From: Mesorhizobium sp. LMG 17147
GTDB taxonomy: Bacteria > Pseudomonadota > Alphaproteobacteria > Rhizobiales > Rhizobiaceae
Reading direction: 5' to 3'
Length of the DNA stretch: 64,000 nucleotides
NCBI RefSeq assembly: GCF_024297145.1
Contig: NZ_JANCTC010000004.1
Span: 62,001 to 126,000 of the forward strand
Shown piece after piece: positions 1-7,928 of this stretch. The stretch's first letter is position 1. Every line of letters starts with the position of its first letter. Under the pieces are notes generated by a model. That model saw only the letters and a program-made list of their open reading frames with translations. It searched no databases and was not told the origin of the DNA. The position numbers and the translations under genes are program-made.

Positions 1-145
1 GGCCTATCCCGTCGCCGAGGTGACCATCGCCTCCAATTTGAAAACCATGTTCCTCAACATGGTTCCGGCGAGCGATCTCGACCGCAACTTCGGCACTGCC
101 GCGCCCACGCTTTTGATCGAAGGAATGACCCTTGCCGGAGCTTGA
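1..145 (+). CDS. TldD/PmbA-family metallopeptidase, C-terminal end only
   Basis: The frame open from base 2 encodes about 47 residues ending at the TGA at 143-145. The visible tail includes NLKTMFLNM, an N-F-G-T-AP segment and LLIEGMTLAG, which is how TldD/PmbA (subfamily U62) proteins usually end. These proteins act in pairs in the cytosol on peptides and modified-peptide leaders. The rest of the gene lies upstream of the window, so the catalytic HExxxH motif cannot be checked. Its stop overlaps the TTG start of the next gene by 14 bases, which suggests translational coupling. PmbA rather than TldD is a guess from the tail alone. Confidence 0.75.
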   Translation, partial: AYPVAEVTIASNLKTMFLNMVPASDLDRNFGTAAPTLLIEGMTLAGA

Positions 146-938
146 TCCGGCCGTCTCGGCCGGCGCTACTGAAGACCTGCAGCTGCTGCGCGACGCTGCC
201 CGCGAAGCAGGGCTCATCGCCATGCAGTACTTCAACAACAATCCGCAGGTGTGGATGAAGGGCGGCACCTCGCCGGTCAGCGAAGCCGATCACGCCGCCG
301 ACAAATATCTGCGCGAAACCTTGCTGGCGGCCCGGCCGGACTATGGCTGGCTGTCGGAGGAAACCGTCGACGACCCGGTAAGGCTTATCGCGCGCCGCAC
401 CTTCGTCGTCGATCCGATCGACGGCACGCGCGGCTTCCTCGAGGGCTTGCCCACATGGTGCGTCAGCGTCGCGGTGGTCGAGAACGGCCGCACGCTTGCC
501 GGCGTGCTCGACTGCCCGGCGAAGGGCGAAATCTATTGGGCGCTGCCCGGCGAGGGCGCGTTCCTGAATGGCAAGCGCATCAGCGTGCGTCCGCCGGCGG
601 AAACGGCCGAAATCGCCGGACCGAAGCCGATGATCGACCTGCTGCCGGCGAAATGGCACAAACGGCTGAAGCGGGTGCCCTATATTCCGTCGCTCGCCTA
701 CCGGCTGGCGATGATCGCCGGCGGCCAGCTCGATGCCACCTTCGTCAAGGCCAACGCGCATGACTGGGACATCGCCGCGGCCGATCTCATCCTGCGCGAG
801 GCAGGCGGCGCCGTGCTCGATCGGCACGGCCGCGCGCCGCTCTATGCCGGCGAAGTGATCCGTCACGGACCGCTCGCCGCCGGCAGCGGCGAACTCCTCG
901 CCGTGCTCGCCGGCGTCATCGCCGGGCTGGACAATTGA
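132..938 (+). CDS. Inositol monophosphatase / 3'(2'),5'-bisphosphate nucleotidase family protein
   Basis: 268 residues, the usual size of the FIG superfamily of lithium-sensitive, magnesium-dependent phosphatases. The three metal-binding signatures are present in order: an acidic EE at about 76-77, DPIDGT at 94-99 and a W-D pair within HDWDIAAADLI at about 211-220. The protein should be cytosolic and remove a phosphate from a small molecule. In rhizobial genomes this neighbourhood is often annotated as CysQ-like (3'-phosphoadenosine 5'-phosphate) or inositol phosphatase, and the sequence does not decide between them. The start is TTG, and no upstream ATG fits. It leads a run of co-directional genes for lipid A and Kdo, so a role connected to the cell envelope is possible but not shown. 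Confidence 0.85.
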   Translation: MPELDPAVSAGATEDLQLLRDAAREAGLIAMQYFNNNPQVWMKGGTSPVSEADHAADKYLRETLLAARPDYGWLSEETVDDPVRLIARRTFVVDPIDGTRGFLEGLPTWCVSVAVVENGRTLAGVLDCPAKGEIYWALPGEGAFLNGKRISVRPPAETAEIAGPKPMIDLLPAKWHKRLKRVPYIPSLAYRLAMIAGGQLDATFVKANAHDWDIAAADLILREAGGAVLDRHGRAPLYAGEVIRHGPLAAGSGELLAVLAGVIAGLDN

Positions 939-1012
939 ACATTATCAATAGTTCCAAAGTCGGCGGCTTTGGTCTAGACCTGTCCCAAACTCACGATATG
1001 TGAAGGATCGAC

Positions 1013-1258
1013 ATGGCCGCTGAAGACGGAAAGAAACAGCTTTTGCACCTGGTGTTCGGCGGCGAACTCAAGAAGCTGGGCGGCACCGAATTCCGCGATC
1101 TCGACGCGCTCGACATCGTCGGCATTTATCCGGACTACCAATCGGCGCACGCCGTCTGGAAGGCCAAGGCCCAAGCCAGCGTAGACAATGCCCATATGCG
1201 CTATTTCGTCGTTCACCTGCACCGCCTGCTCGACCCCGAAAACAAGGCTGTCGGTTGA
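1013..1258 (+). CDS. DUF4170 family small protein
   Basis: 81 residues with no signal peptide or membrane segment. The sequence has the recognisable DUF4170 pattern: HLVFGGEL near the start, an F-R-D-L-D-LDIVG stretch, A-WKAKAQ and FVVHLHRLLDP near the end. The family is small, restricted to Alphaproteobacteria as far as I know, and without an assigned function. A GAAGGA ribosome-binding site precedes the ATG. It sits between the phosphatase and the acyltransferase-like gene, the arrangement usual around rhizobial waaA-lpxK, so it probably belongs to the same transcription unit. Confidence 0.8.
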   Translation: MAAEDGKKQLLHLVFGGELKKLGGTEFRDLDALDIVGIYPDYQSAHAVWKAKAQASVDNAHMRYFVVHLHRLLDPENKAVG

Positions 1259-1263
1259 CATCA

Positions 1264-2043
1264 ATGAACCATGAAGCGGTCAAGCGATCAGCCCCGCGGT
1301 CGGCGGTCAGACGTCGCAAGCCGAAGACGTTCTGGCGCAAGATCCGCGAACCGCTGGCGCAGTCGCGATTCGTCAAGAATGCGCTTGCCGCGCTGTTTGC
1401 GTATTTCGTCCGCCTTGTCCGCTTGACCAACCGCATGGTCGACGGATCGGCCAAGTTTTCCGGCGGCGCCTATGCGCAGCTCGAGCCTGGCATCATCGCG
1501 CTCTGGCACGGCCAGCATTTGCTGACCCCGGCCTATTATCCCAAGGGACGGCCGCTGGTTGCCATGGTGTCGCGCAGCGCCGATGCCGAGCTCAACGCGC
1601 TGATGGTCGAGAAATTCGGCATCGAGGCGGTGCGCGGCTCTGGCGGGCGCGAAAGCGCAAGGCATCTCGACAAGGGCGGGGCCAAGGCGCTCATCGCCCT
1701 CAAAAAGTCGCTCGCCACCGGCAAGAATGTCGCCATGATTGCTGATATTCCCCACGGCACGCCGCGCGATGCGGGGCTGGGTGTCGTCCTCTTGGCGCGG
1801 CTGTCCGGCCGGCCGATCCTGCCTGCCGCGATAGCCACCAGCCGCCGCAAGGTGATCGAGGGCAGCTGGGACAAGACGACGATCAACTTGCCCTTCGGCC
1901 GCTCCTCGATCGTCGTCGGCACGCCAGTCTTCGTACCGGCCAACGCCGACGCCGCGGAAATGGAACGCAAGCGCCAGGAGGTCACGGCCTCGCTCAATGC
2001 CGCGACCGCCGAGGCCTATCGCCTTGTGGACGGTTCGAAATGA
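1264..2043 (+). CDS. Lysophospholipid acyltransferase family protein (DUF374)
   Basis: About 259 residues from ATG 1264; an in-frame TTG nine bases earlier overlaps the previous stop and is less likely. The protein carries the DUF374 pattern: an N-terminal basic and hydrophobic segment, ALWHGQHLL (the H-rich acyltransferase block, around residue 80), VSRSADAE, a G-S-GG run and IADIPHGTPR. The family resembles the LpxL/PlsC acyltransferases that move fatty acyl groups onto lipids at the inner membrane. The substrate is unknown. The gene overlaps waaA by four bases (ATGA), so it is co-translated with the Kdo transferase, and a job in lipid A or phospholipid acylation is a reasonable inference. 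Confidence 0.8.
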   Translation: MNHEAVKRSAPRSAVRRRKPKTFWRKIREPLAQSRFVKNALAALFAYFVRLVRLTNRMVDGSAKFSGGAYAQLEPGIIALWHGQHLLTPAYYPKGRPLVAMVSRSADAELNALMVEKFGIEAVRGSGGRESARHLDKGGAKALIALKKSLATGKNVAMIADIPHGTPRDAGLGVVLLARLSGRPILPAAIATSRRKVIEGSWDKTTINLPFGRSSIVVGTPVFVPANADAAEMERKRQEVTASLNAATAEAYRLVDGSK

Positions 2044-3356
2044 GTATGCGCTGGGCGCGCGCCTTCCTGACGGCATACCGTTTCGCCGGGGCGGCCGCCT
2101 ACCCGCTGGTCGGACCTTACGTCGCCTGGCGCACATCCAGAGGCAAGGAGGACCGCATTCGCCGGCGTGAACGCTACGGCGTCGCCGGACGCGAGCGCCC
2201 CGAAGGCCCGGTGATCTGGATCCATGCAGCCAGCGTCGGCGAGACCATCGCCGTCGTGCCGCTGGTCGAGAGCATTCTCGATTACGGCGTCAACATCGTG
2301 CTGACCACAGGCACGGTCACCTCGGCGCAGGTCGCCGAAGAACGGCTGGGCGACCGCATCATCCACCAATATGTGCCGCTCGACCTCAAGCCGGCGGTCA
2401 GCCGCTTCCTCGACCATTGGCAGCCGGACCTGGCGATCATCGCCGAATCGGAGATCTGGCCGATGACCATCCTGGAACTCGGCGCCCGCCGCGTGCCGCA
2501 GGTTCTGGTCAACGGCAGGCTGTCCGACCGCTCTTTCAAATCCTGGAAGAAGCGCGCCAACATTGCCGAAGCATTGTTCGAAAATCTCGCCCATGTCGTT
2601 GCCCAATCGGATCTCGATGGCGAGCGCTTCCTTTCGCTCGGCGCCCGGCCGGTCACCGTGTCCGGCAATCTCAAGGTCGACACCGCGCCGCCGCCGGCCG
2701 ACGAGCGGGCACTGGCGGCGCTGAAACGCCAGATCGGCGGTCGCCCGACCTGGGCGGCGATCTCGACCCATGATGGCGAAGAGGCGGTCGCCGCCGAAGT
2801 CCACGCCATGCTGCACAAGCGCCACCACGGGCTTTTGACGATCATCGTGCCGCGCCATCCCGATCGCGCCGGGCAGCTGGCGGCCCAGATTTCCGGCATG
2901 GGCCTGAAGCTGGCGCAGCGCAGCAAGGGCGACAGAATCACCGCCGACACCGATATTCTGCTCGGCGACACGATCGGCGAGATGGGGCTTTATCTGAGGC
3001 TGACGGAAATCGCCTTTGTCGGCCGTTCGCTGACTTCCGAGGGCGGTCAGAACCCGCTGGAACCGGCCATGCTGGAGACGGCGGTGCTTGCCGGCCGCAA
3101 TGTCCAGAATTTTCGCGAGGCCTATCAGCGCCTGCTCGATAGCGGCGGCGCCAAGCTGGTGCGCGACCGCGATATGCTGGCCGGCGCCGTCAATTTCCTT
3201 TTGACCAACGAGGCGGCCCGCCATGAGATGATGGCGGCGGGCGCGGCGACCGTCGACGAGATGCGCGGTGCGCTGGCACATACGCTCAGGTCGCTCGAGC
3301 CCTATATCCAGCCGCTGGTCGTCAAGTCGCGCCTGAAGGGCGCGAACGGGCGCTGA
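2040..3356 (+). CDS. waaA: 3-deoxy-D-manno-octulosonic acid (Kdo) transferase
   Basis: 438 residues, close to the usual 420-440 of WaaA/KdtA (GT30 family). The enzyme transfers Kdo from CMP-Kdo to the lipid IVA precursor on the cytoplasmic face of the inner membrane. Visible landmarks are an N-terminal membrane-anchor-like stretch, the basic RRRERYG region holding the expected catalytic glutamate, IWIHAASVGE at about 58-67, LTTGTVTSA, AESEIWP and a C-terminal GGQNPLEPA segment that fits CMP-sugar binding. Its start overlaps the preceding acyltransferase-like gene (ATGA) and its stop is followed after one base by lpxK, so the three genes form a tight operon. Confidence 0.95.
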   Translation: MSMRWARAFLTAYRFAGAAAYPLVGPYVAWRTSRGKEDRIRRRERYGVAGRERPEGPVIWIHAASVGETIAVVPLVESILDYGVNIVLTTGTVTSAQVAEERLGDRIIHQYVPLDLKPAVSRFLDHWQPDLAIIAESEIWPMTILELGARRVPQVLVNGRLSDRSFKSWKKRANIAEALFENLAHVVAQSDLDGERFLSLGARPVTVSGNLKVDTAPPPADERALAALKRQIGGRPTWAAISTHDGEEAVAAEVHAMLHKRHHGLLTIIVPRHPDRAGQLAAQISGMGLKLAQRSKGDRITADTDILLGDTIGEMGLYLRLTEIAFVGRSLTSEGGQNPLEPAMLETAVLAGRNVQNFREAYQRLLDSGGAKLVRDRDMLAGAVNFLLTNEAARHEMMAAGAATVDEMRGALAHTLRSLEPYIQPLVVKSRLKGANGR

Positions 3357-3357
3357 C

Positions 3358-4386
3358 GTGACCTCGGAAGCGCCGCCCTTCTGGTGGGAAGAGCCCGACT
3401 GGCGGGTCACGGCGCTGTCGCCGCTCTCCGCCATCTATGCGCTTGTCGCCGGTCGCCGCATGCGGCATGCACCGCGCGAAAAGGTCGAGGCGCCGGTGCT
3501 CTGCGTCGGCAACTTCACCGTCGGCGGCACCGGCAAGACGCCGGTGGCCATCGCATTGGCCGAGCAGGCCCGGCGCATGCAGCTCAATCCGGGTTTCCTG
3601 TCACGCGGCCATGGCGGCTCCTTCGCGCAGCCGCATATCGTCGATCCGCACCACGACGCCGCCAAGCATGTCGGCGACGAGCCGCTGCTTCTGGCCGAAC
3701 ACGCGCCGGTCGCGGTGACGCCGAACCGGGCCGCCGGCGCCAGGCTTCTGCTGGAGAAGCTCGGCTGCGATTTCCTGATCATGGATGACGGTTTTCAGAG
3801 CGCGCGCATCCACATCGACTATGCGCTCGTCGTCGTCGACGCGCGCCATGGCATCGGCAATGGCCGCGTCATCCCCGGTGGGCCGCTGCGGGCAAACATC
3901 GTCGACCAATTGGTCTTCACCAGCGCCTTGCTGAAAATGGGCGAGGGCACCGCGGCCGATACGGTTGTGCGCCAGGCAGCGCGCGCCGGCAGGCCGATCT
4001 TCGAGGCGCATACCGTGCCGAGCAGCAAGGTGACGCTGGCCGGCAGGCGGTTCCTGGCGTTCGCCGGCATCGGTCATCCCGACAGGTTTTTCGACACCGT
4101 AGGCGAGGCCGGGGGCGAGCTTGCGCTGACCCGACCATTTCCAGACCATCATTTCTACAGTGCGGACGAGCTTGCCGAATTGGCGGCGACAGCACGTAAA
4201 GCCGGGCTTGGCCTCATTACCACCGCCAAGGACGCTGCCCGCCTGCGTCACGGCGCAGCACCGCCGGAATTCCTCGACGGGCTCGATGTGCTGAAGATCG
4301 ACACTGTGTTCGAGCTTGACCACGTGCCGCAGCGCATTATCGACGAGACGCTGGATGCCTGGCGGCAGCGCAGGCTGAGGGGCTGA
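3358..4386 (+). CDS. lpxK: Tetraacyldisaccharide 4'-kinase
   Basis: 342 residues starting with GTG directly after the waaA stop. LpxK phosphorylates the 4' position of the tetraacyl disaccharide to give lipid IVA, the substrate for WaaA encoded just upstream. The Walker A motif lies in NFTVGGTGKTP at about residues 52-62. Other family blocks are LSRGHGG, the D-x-x-L-L-A region, IMDDGFQ at about 141-147, VIPGGPLR and a C-terminal TTAKDAARL. An N-terminal segment rich in W and L (about 8-30) matches the membrane-interacting helix of the family. No gene follows on this strand until after a terminator at 4516-4544, so lpxK ends the operon. Confidence 0.95.
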   Translation: MTSEAPPFWWEEPDWRVTALSPLSAIYALVAGRRMRHAPREKVEAPVLCVGNFTVGGTGKTPVAIALAEQARRMQLNPGFLSRGHGGSFAQPHIVDPHHDAAKHVGDEPLLLAEHAPVAVTPNRAAGARLLLEKLGCDFLIMDDGFQSARIHIDYALVVVDARHGIGNGRVIPGGPLRANIVDQLVFTSALLKMGEGTAADTVVRQAARAGRPIFEAHTVPSSKVTLAGRRFLAFAGIGHPDRFFDTVGEAGGELALTRPFPDHHFYSADELAELAATARKAGLGLITTAKDAARLRHGAAPPEFLDGLDVLKIDTVFELDHVPQRIIDETLDAWRQRRLRG

Positions 4387-4446
4387 CCAGCAGCTTGAGC
4401 ACCGAGGCGATGTAGGACTGGAATTTGCAGCTTTCCGCCGGTCGAG

Positions 4447-4483
4447 CGTATTTTGTTCTTGCTTTGTGCCGGCAGCTATGCTA
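4447..4483 (+). promoter_or_regulatory. Promoter block of putative small RNA, copy A
   Basis: This 37-base block is identical to 45252-45288 on the opposite strand. It holds a candidate -35 TTGTTC (4453-4458), an 18-base spacer and a -10 TATGCT (4477-4482). Across the -35 lies GTTC-N7-GTGC (4455-4469), one mismatch from the alphaproteobacterial LexA direct repeat GTTC-N7-GTTC. Promoter use and LexA binding are both inferred. Confidence 0.5.
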
Positions 4484-4488
4484 CTAAT

Positions 4489-4551
4489 TTCGGCATGGTG
4501 ATGATTCGCCGGTGACCCGCCTTCGAGCCCGAGGCGGGTTTTTTATTTCAA
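4489..4551 (+). ncRNA. Putative small RNA, copy A
   Basis: A transcript started about 7 bases after the -10 box would be roughly 60 nt long and end at the strong terminator at 4516-4544. After the identical promoter the two copies keep the same architecture: AATTT, four variable bases, ATGGTG, one base, TGATTC, then GACCCGCC and the terminator stem. The tiny reading frame that begins at ATGGTG is 6 codons here and is not conserved in copy B, so an untranslated RNA is more likely than a leader peptide. I cannot name the family. Confidence 0.5.
4516..4544 (+). terminator. Rho-independent terminator
   Basis: A 7-bp GC stem, CCCGCCT (4516-4522) with AGGCGGG (4532-4538), has a 9-base loop and is followed by six T. 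It ends the putative small RNA and may also stop read-through from the lpxK operon. Confidence 0.8.
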
Positions 4552-4639
4552 GATAGGCTCTAAAGTTTCGGTGTTGCCGGCCTGACGCGGCGGCAGAGGG
4601 CGCAGGGTCGCAACGGGGCGACTCCCCATTTGCGCTGGA

Positions 4640-4873
4640 CTAGCGTCGGCGGCGCAGTTCCGGATGCGCTTCGATCTCGCGGCGCAGCGAGGCGGCGGCG
4701 TTCACATAGGGTTCCTGCCTGGCGACACTCCAGTATTTGAGCTCGTCGAGCGGGATGCTCTCGCCGGTCACCGCGCAGCGCACGAAGGCGCCGGGGCTGG
4801 TCACCTGGAAGTCGCCGTCGAGATAGCGGATGCGGGCTTCCTTGCCGCCGGGACCTTCGAAACGGTTCATCAT
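4640..4873 (-). CDS. DUF2093 domain protein
   Basis: 77 residues matching the DUF2093 pattern: an N-terminal M-NRFEG, A-IRYLDGDF, the segment V-SPG-FVRCAVTG, IPLDELKYWSV and a final QE-Y-NA. The family is short, cytosolic, found in Rhizobiales and has no known function. The gene lies convergent to lpxK, with the small RNA unit between them. This is a common position for this gene next to waaA-lpxK in rhizobia, but the strand suggests an independent promoter, probably between it and the palindrome at 4999-5041. Confidence 0.8.
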   Translation of the reverse strand: MMNRFEGPGGKEARIRYLDGDFQVTSPGAFVRCAVTGESIPLDELKYWSVARQEPYVNAAASLRREIEAHPELRRRR

Positions 4874-4998
4874 GGGGTGGTGCCGAAATTCATGCCGATG
4901 TCATCGCCACAAATTGCGGCGAGGTCAAGCTTGGTTGGCCTTGCCTGGTTCTGTTTCTGGTGACACTTGCTCGAACAAGCCGGCAAAGCGGATGCCAC

Positions 4999-5041
4999 TG
5001 CATGTCGCGCAAAAGTGTGCGGCGGTTTTGCGCGACATGCA
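4999..5041. repeat. REP-like palindrome, copy 1
   Basis: A perfect 16-bp inverted repeat (4999-5014 with 5026-5041) is separated by 11 bases; the outer arms read TGCATGTCG and CGACATGCA. A diverged relative lies at 19848-19892. Both are followed by an A-rich tail with AAACA. It resembles the small palindromic intergenic elements of rhizobia (REP/RIME type); its class is inferred. Confidence 0.7.
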
Positions 5042-5103
5042 TAAACACAAGAACCTGAAGCACGTCGCATGAGGCCGGTCGAACGCGACGCGTCTCAGGC
5101 ATC

Positions 5104-6030
5104 TCATTCCTCGGCCGTGATAAACTGCTCGATCTTCTCCGCTGGCAGCCCTGCCTGGACGGCGATACGCCGGGCGAGTTCGGCGGCGGCTGCGCGCGGC
5201 CGCCCCAGCGGCCGGTCGAGCCAGTAGGATATCGGGCTGAGAACGCTGCGTTCGTCGACGGCGACGATGCGGCCCGACTTCAATTGGTCCACCGTCAACG
5301 GCGGACGTGCCAGTGCAATGCCGAGCCCGTGCGCGGCGGCGTCGAGCACGAGGTTGTAGTCCTCGAAACGGCGGTCGTGCGGCCGCGGCCGATAGTCCAT
5401 CTCCTGCGCCGCAAACCAGGCGCGCCAGGCCGAAGCGTCGGAATCGTTGATCACCGCAAATTCGAGCAGCCGGGCAGGATCTCCGCGGCCGATCTCCCTG
5501 GCCAATTCCGGCGAGGCGACCGGGAACACATATTCTTCGAAAAGCTGCACCGAGATCCGGCCCGGAATGCGGCCGCGCCCGCAGCGGATCGACAGGTCGA
5601 TGCCTTCGTCGGCAAGATCGCCCTGGCGGATGTCGACGTCGAGCATGATGCGCAGCTTGGACGGGTGGTTCTCCAGCGCCGCCATGCGCGGCATCAGCCA
5701 CAGCCCGCTGACCGAGGGGATCGAGGTCAGCCGAACCACCGCCGTGCCGCGCGGCTCAACCCAGCGATCCGAATTGCTGGCGATCAGGGCGAAGGCTTCG
5801 GTGGTGCGCAGATGCAGGCGGTTGCCTTCGACGGTCAGCGAGACGCCGCGCGCGCCGCGATCGAAGACTTTCAGCCCGAGCCAACCCTCGAGCTTGGCGA
5901 TCTGCCGGCTGACGGCGCCATGGGTGATATTGAGCTTCTCGGCCGCAGCCGAAAAGCTGCCGGTCCGAGCCGCGGCGTCGAAGGCGCGCAGCGTTTCGAG
6001 CGGCAGCATCGGCTCTAAGCTGTGATCCAT
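5104..6030 (-). CDS. LysR family transcriptional regulator (GcvA-like)
   Basis: 308 residues from the ATG at 6030; longer open frame upstream runs through the divergent transporter gene and is not coding. The winged helix-turn-helix sits at about 10-70 (FDAAARTGSFSAAAEKL, ITHGAVSRQI, LKVFDRGARGV). An effector-binding domain follows, with the IDLSIRCGRG pattern of GcvA-type regulators. It should be a cytosolic DNA-binding protein that responds to a small ligand. It is divergent from the DMT exporter that starts at 6121, and the 90-base gap plus an inverted repeat over its own start codon suggests that it controls both genes. The effector is unknown. Confidence 0.9.
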   Translation of the reverse strand: MDHSLEPMLPLETLRAFDAAARTGSFSAAAEKLNITHGAVSRQIAKLEGWLGLKVFDRGARGVSLTVEGNRLHLRTTEAFALIASNSDRWVEPRGTAVVRLTSIPSVSGLWLMPRMAALENHPSKLRIMLDVDIRQGDLADEGIDLSIRCGRGRIPGRISVQLFEEYVFPVASPELAREIGRGDPARLLEFAVINDSDASAWRAWFAAQEMDYRPRPHDRRFEDYNLVLDAAAHGLGIALARPPLTVDQLKSGRIVAVDERSVLSPISYWLDRPLGRPRAAAAELARRIAVQAGLPAEKIEQFITAEE

Positions 6031-6038
6031 AGTCACAG
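6020..6038. promoter_or_regulatory. Candidate autoregulatory operator of the LysR gene
   Basis: CTGTGA (6020-6025) and TCACAG (6033-6038) form a 6-bp inverted repeat with a 7-base spacer that contains the LysR start codon. The position suits repression of the regulator's own translation start region, but LysR binding is inferred only from placement. Confidence 0.35.
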
Positions 6039-6120
6039 GTGATCCTCGATTTGTTCGTTTGTCAACCGACCCGCAATAGCGTTTCTCTACTTCATGGCAT
6101 TGGATCGCGAGGACACCCAG

Positions 6121-7014
6121 ATGAGCGCTTACACCGGCACGTTGAATACGACACAGCGCATGGATGCCACGGCTGCCATCGCGGTGGCGCTGACGGTGGT
6201 CGGCTGGGCCTCCGCCTTTCCGGCGATCCGCGCCGGCCTTGCCGCTTTCGGGCCGCTGGAACTTGGCGCGCTGCGCTTTGCCATCGCCGCGGTTCCGGCG
6301 GCGATCTTCCTCGCTGTCAAGCGGCCGGCACTGCCCAGGCTCGATGAACTCTGGCGCTTTGTCTTCGGTGGTGCCGTCTTCGTCGCGCTGTACACGGTGA
6401 TGCTCAATTTCGGCGAACTGACCGTTTCGGCCGGTGCGGCCGGCTTCATCATCAATGTCAGCCCGATCTTCACCGCCATCATGGCCATGGCGCTGCTCGG
6501 CGAACGCTTCTCGGGCCTGGCCTGGGCCGGCACATTCCTGTCCTTCGCCGGTATCGGCATCATCGCCATGGGCGAGGGGCAAGGGCTGCATTTCAACAGT
6601 GGTGCGCTGCTTGTCCTCGGCTCGGCATTGTGCTCGGCCGTCAACACCATCGTCCAGAAGCCGCTGTTTGGTCGCCACCACCCGCTGACGATCTCTGCCT
6701 CGAACATGGTGCTTGGCGCGCTCTGCCTGTCCCCCTTCCTGCCGAGTGGTCTGGCGCAAGCGGCGGTCGCCGACACCGCCGGGCTCGGCGCGGTCATCTT
6801 TCTTGGCATCGTGCCCAGCCTCATCGCCTATGCCGCGTGGGCAACAGCACTTTCCCGGCTGCCCGCCGCGCGCGCTTCCAATTTCCTCTACCTGGTGTCG
6901 CCGGTCGCGACGCTGATCGGCTTCTTCTGGCTGGGCGAAGTGCCGACGCTGCTCGGCATCATCGGCGGCGCGCTGGCACTTGGTGGCGTCATCGTGGTGA
7001 ATTTGAAGAGATGA
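6121..7014 (+). CDS. DMT-superfamily (EamA) transporter
   Basis: 297 residues from ATG 6121, chosen because GAGGA lies about 7 bases upstream; an in-frame ATG at 6094 has no such site. About ten hydrophobic segments are visible in two repeated EamA halves, with the typical [14 protein letters not shown] near the start, [12 protein letters not shown] in the middle and [20 protein letters not shown] at the end. Members sit in the inner membrane and usually export amino acids, metabolites or toxic small molecules. The substrate cannot be read from the sequence. The gene is divergent from a LysR regulator, the common arrangement for inducible efflux. Confidence 0.9.
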   Translation: MSAYTGTLNTTQRMDATAAIAVALTVVGWASAFPAIRAGLAAFGPLELGALRFAIAAVPAAIFLAVKRPALPRLDELWRFVFGGAVFVALYTVMLNFGELTVSAGAAGFIINVSPIFTAIMAMALLGERFSGLAWAGTFLSFAGIGIIAMGEGQGLHFNSGALLVLGSALCSAVNTIVQKPLFGRHHPLTISASNMVLGALCLSPFLPSGLAQAAVADTAGLGAVIFLGIVPSLIAYAAWATALSRLPAARASNFLYLVSPVATLIGFFWLGEVPTLLGIIGGALALGGVIVVNLKR

Positions 7015-7132
7015 ATCAGATGGTTGAGGCCTTTTGTCGACTCAAACCGGCTACTGACGGCCATTGCGATGCAGACACGAGCCAGGCGGGTGTCTATGTT
7101 GATCGCGTTGGCGAAGCGCAGTAAGGGTCGAC

Positions 7133-7894
7133 ATGGGAATGCAGTTTATCTCCGCAGTTTTTTTCGTGTTGCTGCTCAGCCAAAAAGCCGCCGCGGGTTG
7201 GTATCAGGTCGAAAATTACGAAGGTTTCATCGGGCCTAACCCAGTCCACCTGTCGCTGCAGAGGAATGACAGTTTCGGCAGCGGGATTACGGTCGAGGGG
7301 AGCTATTTCTACGACGCGAAGCAAAGCCCGATAGCCGTGTACGGCAAGATCAACGGCACCAGCGTGTCCCTTTGCGAGGTTGCGGACGACAAGGAATTCG
7401 ACCGGGTCCTGGTCATGGGATCGAAAACGCCCGTCGACACTACTGGATGCCCATTTTCTCTGGACATTGGTGAAAGCGGTGCAACGGGGGCATGGAGCAA
7501 GGGTGCGGACAAACATCCCGTTACGCTCAAGAAAGTTGCGAGCCTGGACGATACCGGCGACGGGAAGATTGATGGAACCGTTGAGATCCCGTTCTGGGCG
7601 CAGACCGCCACCGATAGATTTGCGGGAATCTACGCGAAAACCGACGCCGGCATTTGCATGGAAAAGTTGCTAGTCATCAGCAAGCGCAGCAAGAAAGTCG
7701 TTCAAGAGATCGCTTTCGATGACGAAGATTGCGACGCGGGTATGCTGATGACACCAATCCACATGAACGTTCAAAAACACACGGAAAAAACCGTCGAGAT
7801 TATTTCTGTAAACTTTCGCGGCGGCGGCGCCGGTCTCACGATGGACTATGTTTTCTCTCGCAAAACCAAGAAGTATCATAAATTGGTGAACTGA
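7133..7894 (+). CDS. Secreted hypothetical protein
   Basis: 253 residues whose first 21 or so (MGMQFISAVFFVLLLSQ, then KAAAG) form a signal peptide, so the mature protein should be periplasmic. I do not recognise the family. The mature part is rich in charged residues and beta-type stretches and has four to five cysteines (CEVADD, TGCPF, ICMEK, EDCDAG) that could form disulfides. It ends with a FSRKTKKYHKLVN tail, as in proteins that report a measured property. Base composition looks more AT-rich than the neighbours. It stands alone between the transporter and mutL, which lies on the other strand. Confidence 0.65.
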   Translation: MGMQFISAVFFVLLLSQKAAAGWYQVENYEGFIGPNPVHLSLQRNDSFGSGITVEGSYFYDAKQSPIAVYGKINGTSVSLCEVADDKEFDRVLVMGSKTPVDTTGCPFSLDIGESGATGAWSKGADKHPVTLKKVASLDDTGDGKIDGTVEIPFWAQTATDRFAGIYAKTDAGICMEKLLVISKRSKKVVQEIAFDDEDCDAGMLMTPIHMNVQKHTEKTVEIISVNFRGGGAGLTMDYVFSRKTKKYHKLVN

Positions 7895-7928
7895 GCGGGT
7901 GCCCGCTTGGCATTGCGCAGGGTAAGGC

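Noticed and set aside
4489-4551. Leader peptide rather than small RNA for the repeated unit
   Set aside because: The reading frame from ATGGTG is 6 codons in copy A and runs through the terminator in copy B; no amino-acid run typical of attenuators is shared.
5104-6759. A 551-codon open frame extending the LysR gene far upstream on the minus strand
   Set aside because: The upstream 240 codons run through the DMT exporter gene in the opposite direction and are low-complexity; the family begins at 6030.
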